48,517 nucleotides of DNA, taken from NCBI GenBank assembly GCA_031296305.1, contig JARLFZ010000019.1, positions 1-48,517 of the forward strand. The letters are read 5' to 3'. Shown piece by piece: positions 46,662 to 48,517 of the stretch. How positions within the stretch are numbered: position 1 is the first letter of the stretch; every line of letters starts with the position of its first letter. The translations under genes were made by a program, and so were the position numbers. The notes below the pieces were generated by a model. It was not told the DNA's origin. It ran no database searches and was given only the letters and a program-made list of their open reading frames with translations. This DNA comes from Occallatibacter sp. Its GTDB lineage: Bacteria > Acidobacteriota > Terriglobia > Terriglobales > Acidobacteriaceae.

Positions 46662-47253
46662 ATGATTCCTGCTCTCTTCGGCAGCGCGGGACTTGCCGCG
46701 TGCTGCCCGTATTCATCTCAGGCCGTAGTTCTCAGGCCGGCCCCGCCTCGCGCATATGCGCGTCAAATCACACTGCAGCTCGTCACCTTCCGACCAGTCG
46801 CATCGCACCCAGCGGAATTCGTCGTGTCTCAGACCACGCAAATCGTCCCGCGCACGCACATCGGCGCCAGGCTCGATTTCGCGCCAGCACGAAGAATAAT
46901 TCCGTGAGGAAACCTTCGCGCGGACACAACCACATCTCCGCTTAAGCGGTTTTCGCTTGTCTCGGAACAGGATGGCAGCGCTTCAGGTTTCGCCTGGGTC
47001 GCCCGCGAGCCGAAGCTCATGTGTGGGGCAAAGGGGCGCGCATCCTCACTGAGATCAATAGATTACTACAATCGAACATGGTTGCGCCAGCACAAATTCG
47101 GCGGCAAAATCAACCCGTTGAGCCCACTGCGGGAAAATTCAGGCGCGGATTTGAAGGGCCATCCACTCCGCTTCTTGTTGTTTAGACGCTCGAAAGGGCC
47201 ATTTCGTCGCAAAATCCCGGCGATCCGGTCCAGCTGCCGATCTGCACTAACTT
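46662..47253. other. Long dnaG-rpoD spacer
   Basis: This 592-bp spacer is long for a dnaG-rpoD operon and probably contains an rpoD promoter. It includes a perfect 12-bp palindrome, CCGCTTAAGCGG (46938-46949), and a direct repeat TCTCAGGCCG (46716-46725 and 46730-46739) with a 14-bp period. I find no gene, tRNA or convincing promoter in it. Confidence 0.45.
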
Positions 47254-48517
47254 CTATGAAGTTGGGGGTTTGTGGCTGTGCAACTGCCGCAGCGCCCGGT
47301 CAAGATCCAGCTTCAGCTGGGTCAGCACCGCAAGTTCTGCGAAATCGCCGCGCCGCTCGGCCTCCGCAATCTGCGCCCGCAGGTCGCGCAGCCGGCTTTC
47401 CATGGCCCGCTCCTGAACCTCCTGCAGTGCGCTCGCCACCTCATCCTCTTCGGGCGGCCTGCTTTCGCCTAGCAGTGCCTCCGCCAGCAGAGCCCGCTGC
47501 GCCGGGTTCTCCACCACGTCCATGGGATTGTGGGCCGCGCGGCCAGCCAGCGCCTGCATGGCCTGGAATGCCCCGAGGTGCTCAAACCAAACCGGCTGCT
47601 TCTCCATCGCCTGCGCCGCTATCCTCCGCGCCGTCTCGCCTTCGGGATCGGTAATCGCCAGCGCCCGCAGCAGTACTCGCTCGACTTCGGTCAGCGTCGC
47701 GGGCCGTGCTTCCACGCGATCTCGCCGCCGCAGCGCCGCCTGGCGCAGCTCCTCGCGCAGCACCGCCGAGTCGATGCCGAGCTTCTGCGCGGCGTCGGCG
47801 GCAAACTGGTCCCGAGCCAGCTTTTCCGGGATGCGGCGGATATGCGGCAGAAGAAAATTCAGCGCCTTCACCTTCTGTTCCGCGCTGGCGCCGGGGAATT
47901 GCACCATTGCTCGTGCAATCAGATAATCAGACTGCCGTCGCGCCCCTCGAATTGCCTCTTTATAGGCCTCAACGCCCCGCTCGCGGATAAATCGGTCGGG
48001 ATCCAATCCGCCCTCGAGCGTCACCAGCTTGATGGCAAAACCCTCCTCGGTCAGGAGGGAGATGGACTTTTCCGCAGCATTGGCGCCGGCCGCATCGGGG
48101 TCGAAATTGACGATCACATTCGACGTGTGCCGTCTCAGAATAGCAACCTGTTGCTCGGTGAACGCCGTCCCGCTGGTCGCGATCACGTTCTGGATTCCGC
48201 GCAGAAAGACGCTGATGCAGTCCATCTGCCCTTCCACCAGCAGCGCAAAACCCACGGTGCGGATCGCCGTTTTGGCTTTGTCGAGGTTGAAGAGCACCTG
48301 CCCCTTCGAATAGAGCGGCGTCTCGGGCGAATTGACGTACTTGGGGCCGGCCTTTTCACCCTCCGCCGCGACGCCCAGCGTGCGTGCGGTGAACGCAATC
48401 ACACGTCCTCCCTCATTGCAGATGGGAAACACTACTCGCTTGCGGAACCGGTCGTAGATGCGGCCGTGGCCGCCGTCTTCCTGCTCCTTGGAGCTGAAGA
48501 GGCCGCTCGCGCGAAGG
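47254..48517 (-). CDS. dnaG: DNA primase DnaG, 5' end outside the window
   Basis: The frame is open to the right edge of the window, so about 420 C-terminal residues are visible and the zinc-binding domain lies outside. The catalytic core is clear: SSKEQ then GRIYDRFRKRVVFPICN, the TOPRIM motifs LLVEGQMDCISVF and VIVNFDPDAAG, and LDPDRFIRERG. A helical helicase-binding domain follows, ending with a coiled stretch (AQIAEAERRGDFAELAVLTQLKLDL). It makes RNA primers for replication together with DnaB, also encoded in this window. A GTG at 48432 is internal and not the start. Confidence 0.95.
   Translation of the reverse strand, partial: LRASGLFSSKEQEDGGHGRIYDRFRKRVVFPICNEGGRVIAFTARTLGVAAEGEKAGPKYVNSPETPLYSKGQVLFNLDKAKTAIRTVGFALLVEGQMDCISVFLRGIQNVIATSGTAFTEQQVAILRRHTSNVIVNFDPDAAGANAAEKSISLLTEEGFAIKLVTLEGGLDPDRFIRERGVEAYKEAIRGARRQSDYLIARAMVQFPGASAEQKVKALNFLLPHIRRIPEKLARDQFAADAAQKLGIDSAVLREELRQAALRRRDRVEARPATLTEVERVLLRALAITDPEGETARRIAAQAMEKQPVWFEHLGAFQAMQALAGRAAHNPMDVVENPAQRALLAEALLGESRPPEEDEVASALQEVQERAMESRLRDLRAQIAEAERRGDFAELAVLTQLKLDLDRALRQLHSHKPPTS

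Noticed and set aside
46662-47253. Possible tRNA or small RNA gene in the dnaG-rpoD spacer
   Set aside because: I found no cloverleaf, no CCA end and no T-loop consensus; only a 12-bp palindrome and a short direct repeat stand out.
47019-47654. 211-codon plus-strand frame
   Set aside because: Most of it is antisense to dnaG and it is rich in Pro, Arg and Ala, as expected for a shadow frame.

Overview
The window is about 48.5 kb of GC-rich bacterial chromosome, densely coding, with no rRNA, tRNA, CRISPR array or insertion sequence that I can recognise. It most resembles Acidobacteriota of the Terriglobia type. The evidence is a very large Oar-like TonB-dependent receptor with an N-terminal carboxypeptidase-regulatory domain, a PEP-CTERM exported protein, an mreBCD-mrdA-rodA cluster with an RNase E/G gene behind it, and several small hypothetical proteins of the kind found in that group. 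This assignment is inference from gene content.

Layout. 1-738: truncated outer-membrane beta-barrel gene. 931-1561: VapBC-type toxin-antitoxin pair with a clear promoter and operator. 1645-11961, minus strand: RNase E/G with a roughly 500-residue insertion in its S1 domain, then the elongasome cluster read mreB, mreC, mreD, orphan antitoxin, mrdA (PBP2), rodA. 12335-16734: aldehyde dehydrogenase, YghZ-type aldo/keto reductase, and an Lrp regulator divergent from alanine dehydrogenase. 17404-21081: TonB-dependent receptor. 21436-25416: glpD, a GlpT-type transporter and a convergent diacylglycerol-kinase-family lipid kinase. 25618-29591: short-chain dehydrogenase, a Tat-exported protein of unknown function and two small hypotheticals. 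29724-33376: dnaB, then an AmgK-like kinase fused to a RapZ C-terminal domain, overlapping a MurU-like nucleotidyltransferase. 33498-35985: cupin, a LexA-like regulator without catalytic residues, and a zinc-ribbon/sigma-region-4-like gene pair. 36098-38445: hddA-gmhA-hddC heptose cassette. 38723-43573: PEP-CTERM protein behind a sigma-54 promoter, GH1 glucosidase, GH53 galactanase and a single-domain response regulator. 43859-48517: small acidic protein, MazEF-type pair, rpoD and truncated dnaG.

How the genes work together. Cell envelope is the main theme: the elongasome (MreBCD, PBP2, RodA), a probable cell-wall sugar salvage pair (AmgK-RapZ and MurU-like), a nucleotide-heptose cassette and a lipid kinase. 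A second theme is import and use of polymers and small metabolites: TonB receptor, GH53 plus GH1 for beta-galactan or beta-glucoside breakdown, G3P uptake and oxidation, and alanine dehydrogenase under an Lrp regulator. The third is core replication and transcription: dnaB, dnaG, rpoD.

The observations most worth following are the AmgK-RapZ fusion coupled to MurU, the split S1 domain of the RNase, 7-bp tandem repeats in two intergenic regions, the sigma-54 promoter of the PEP-CTERM gene, the S24-like regulator lacking its catalytic dyad, and an orphan antitoxin plus a repeat element inside the elongasome cluster.
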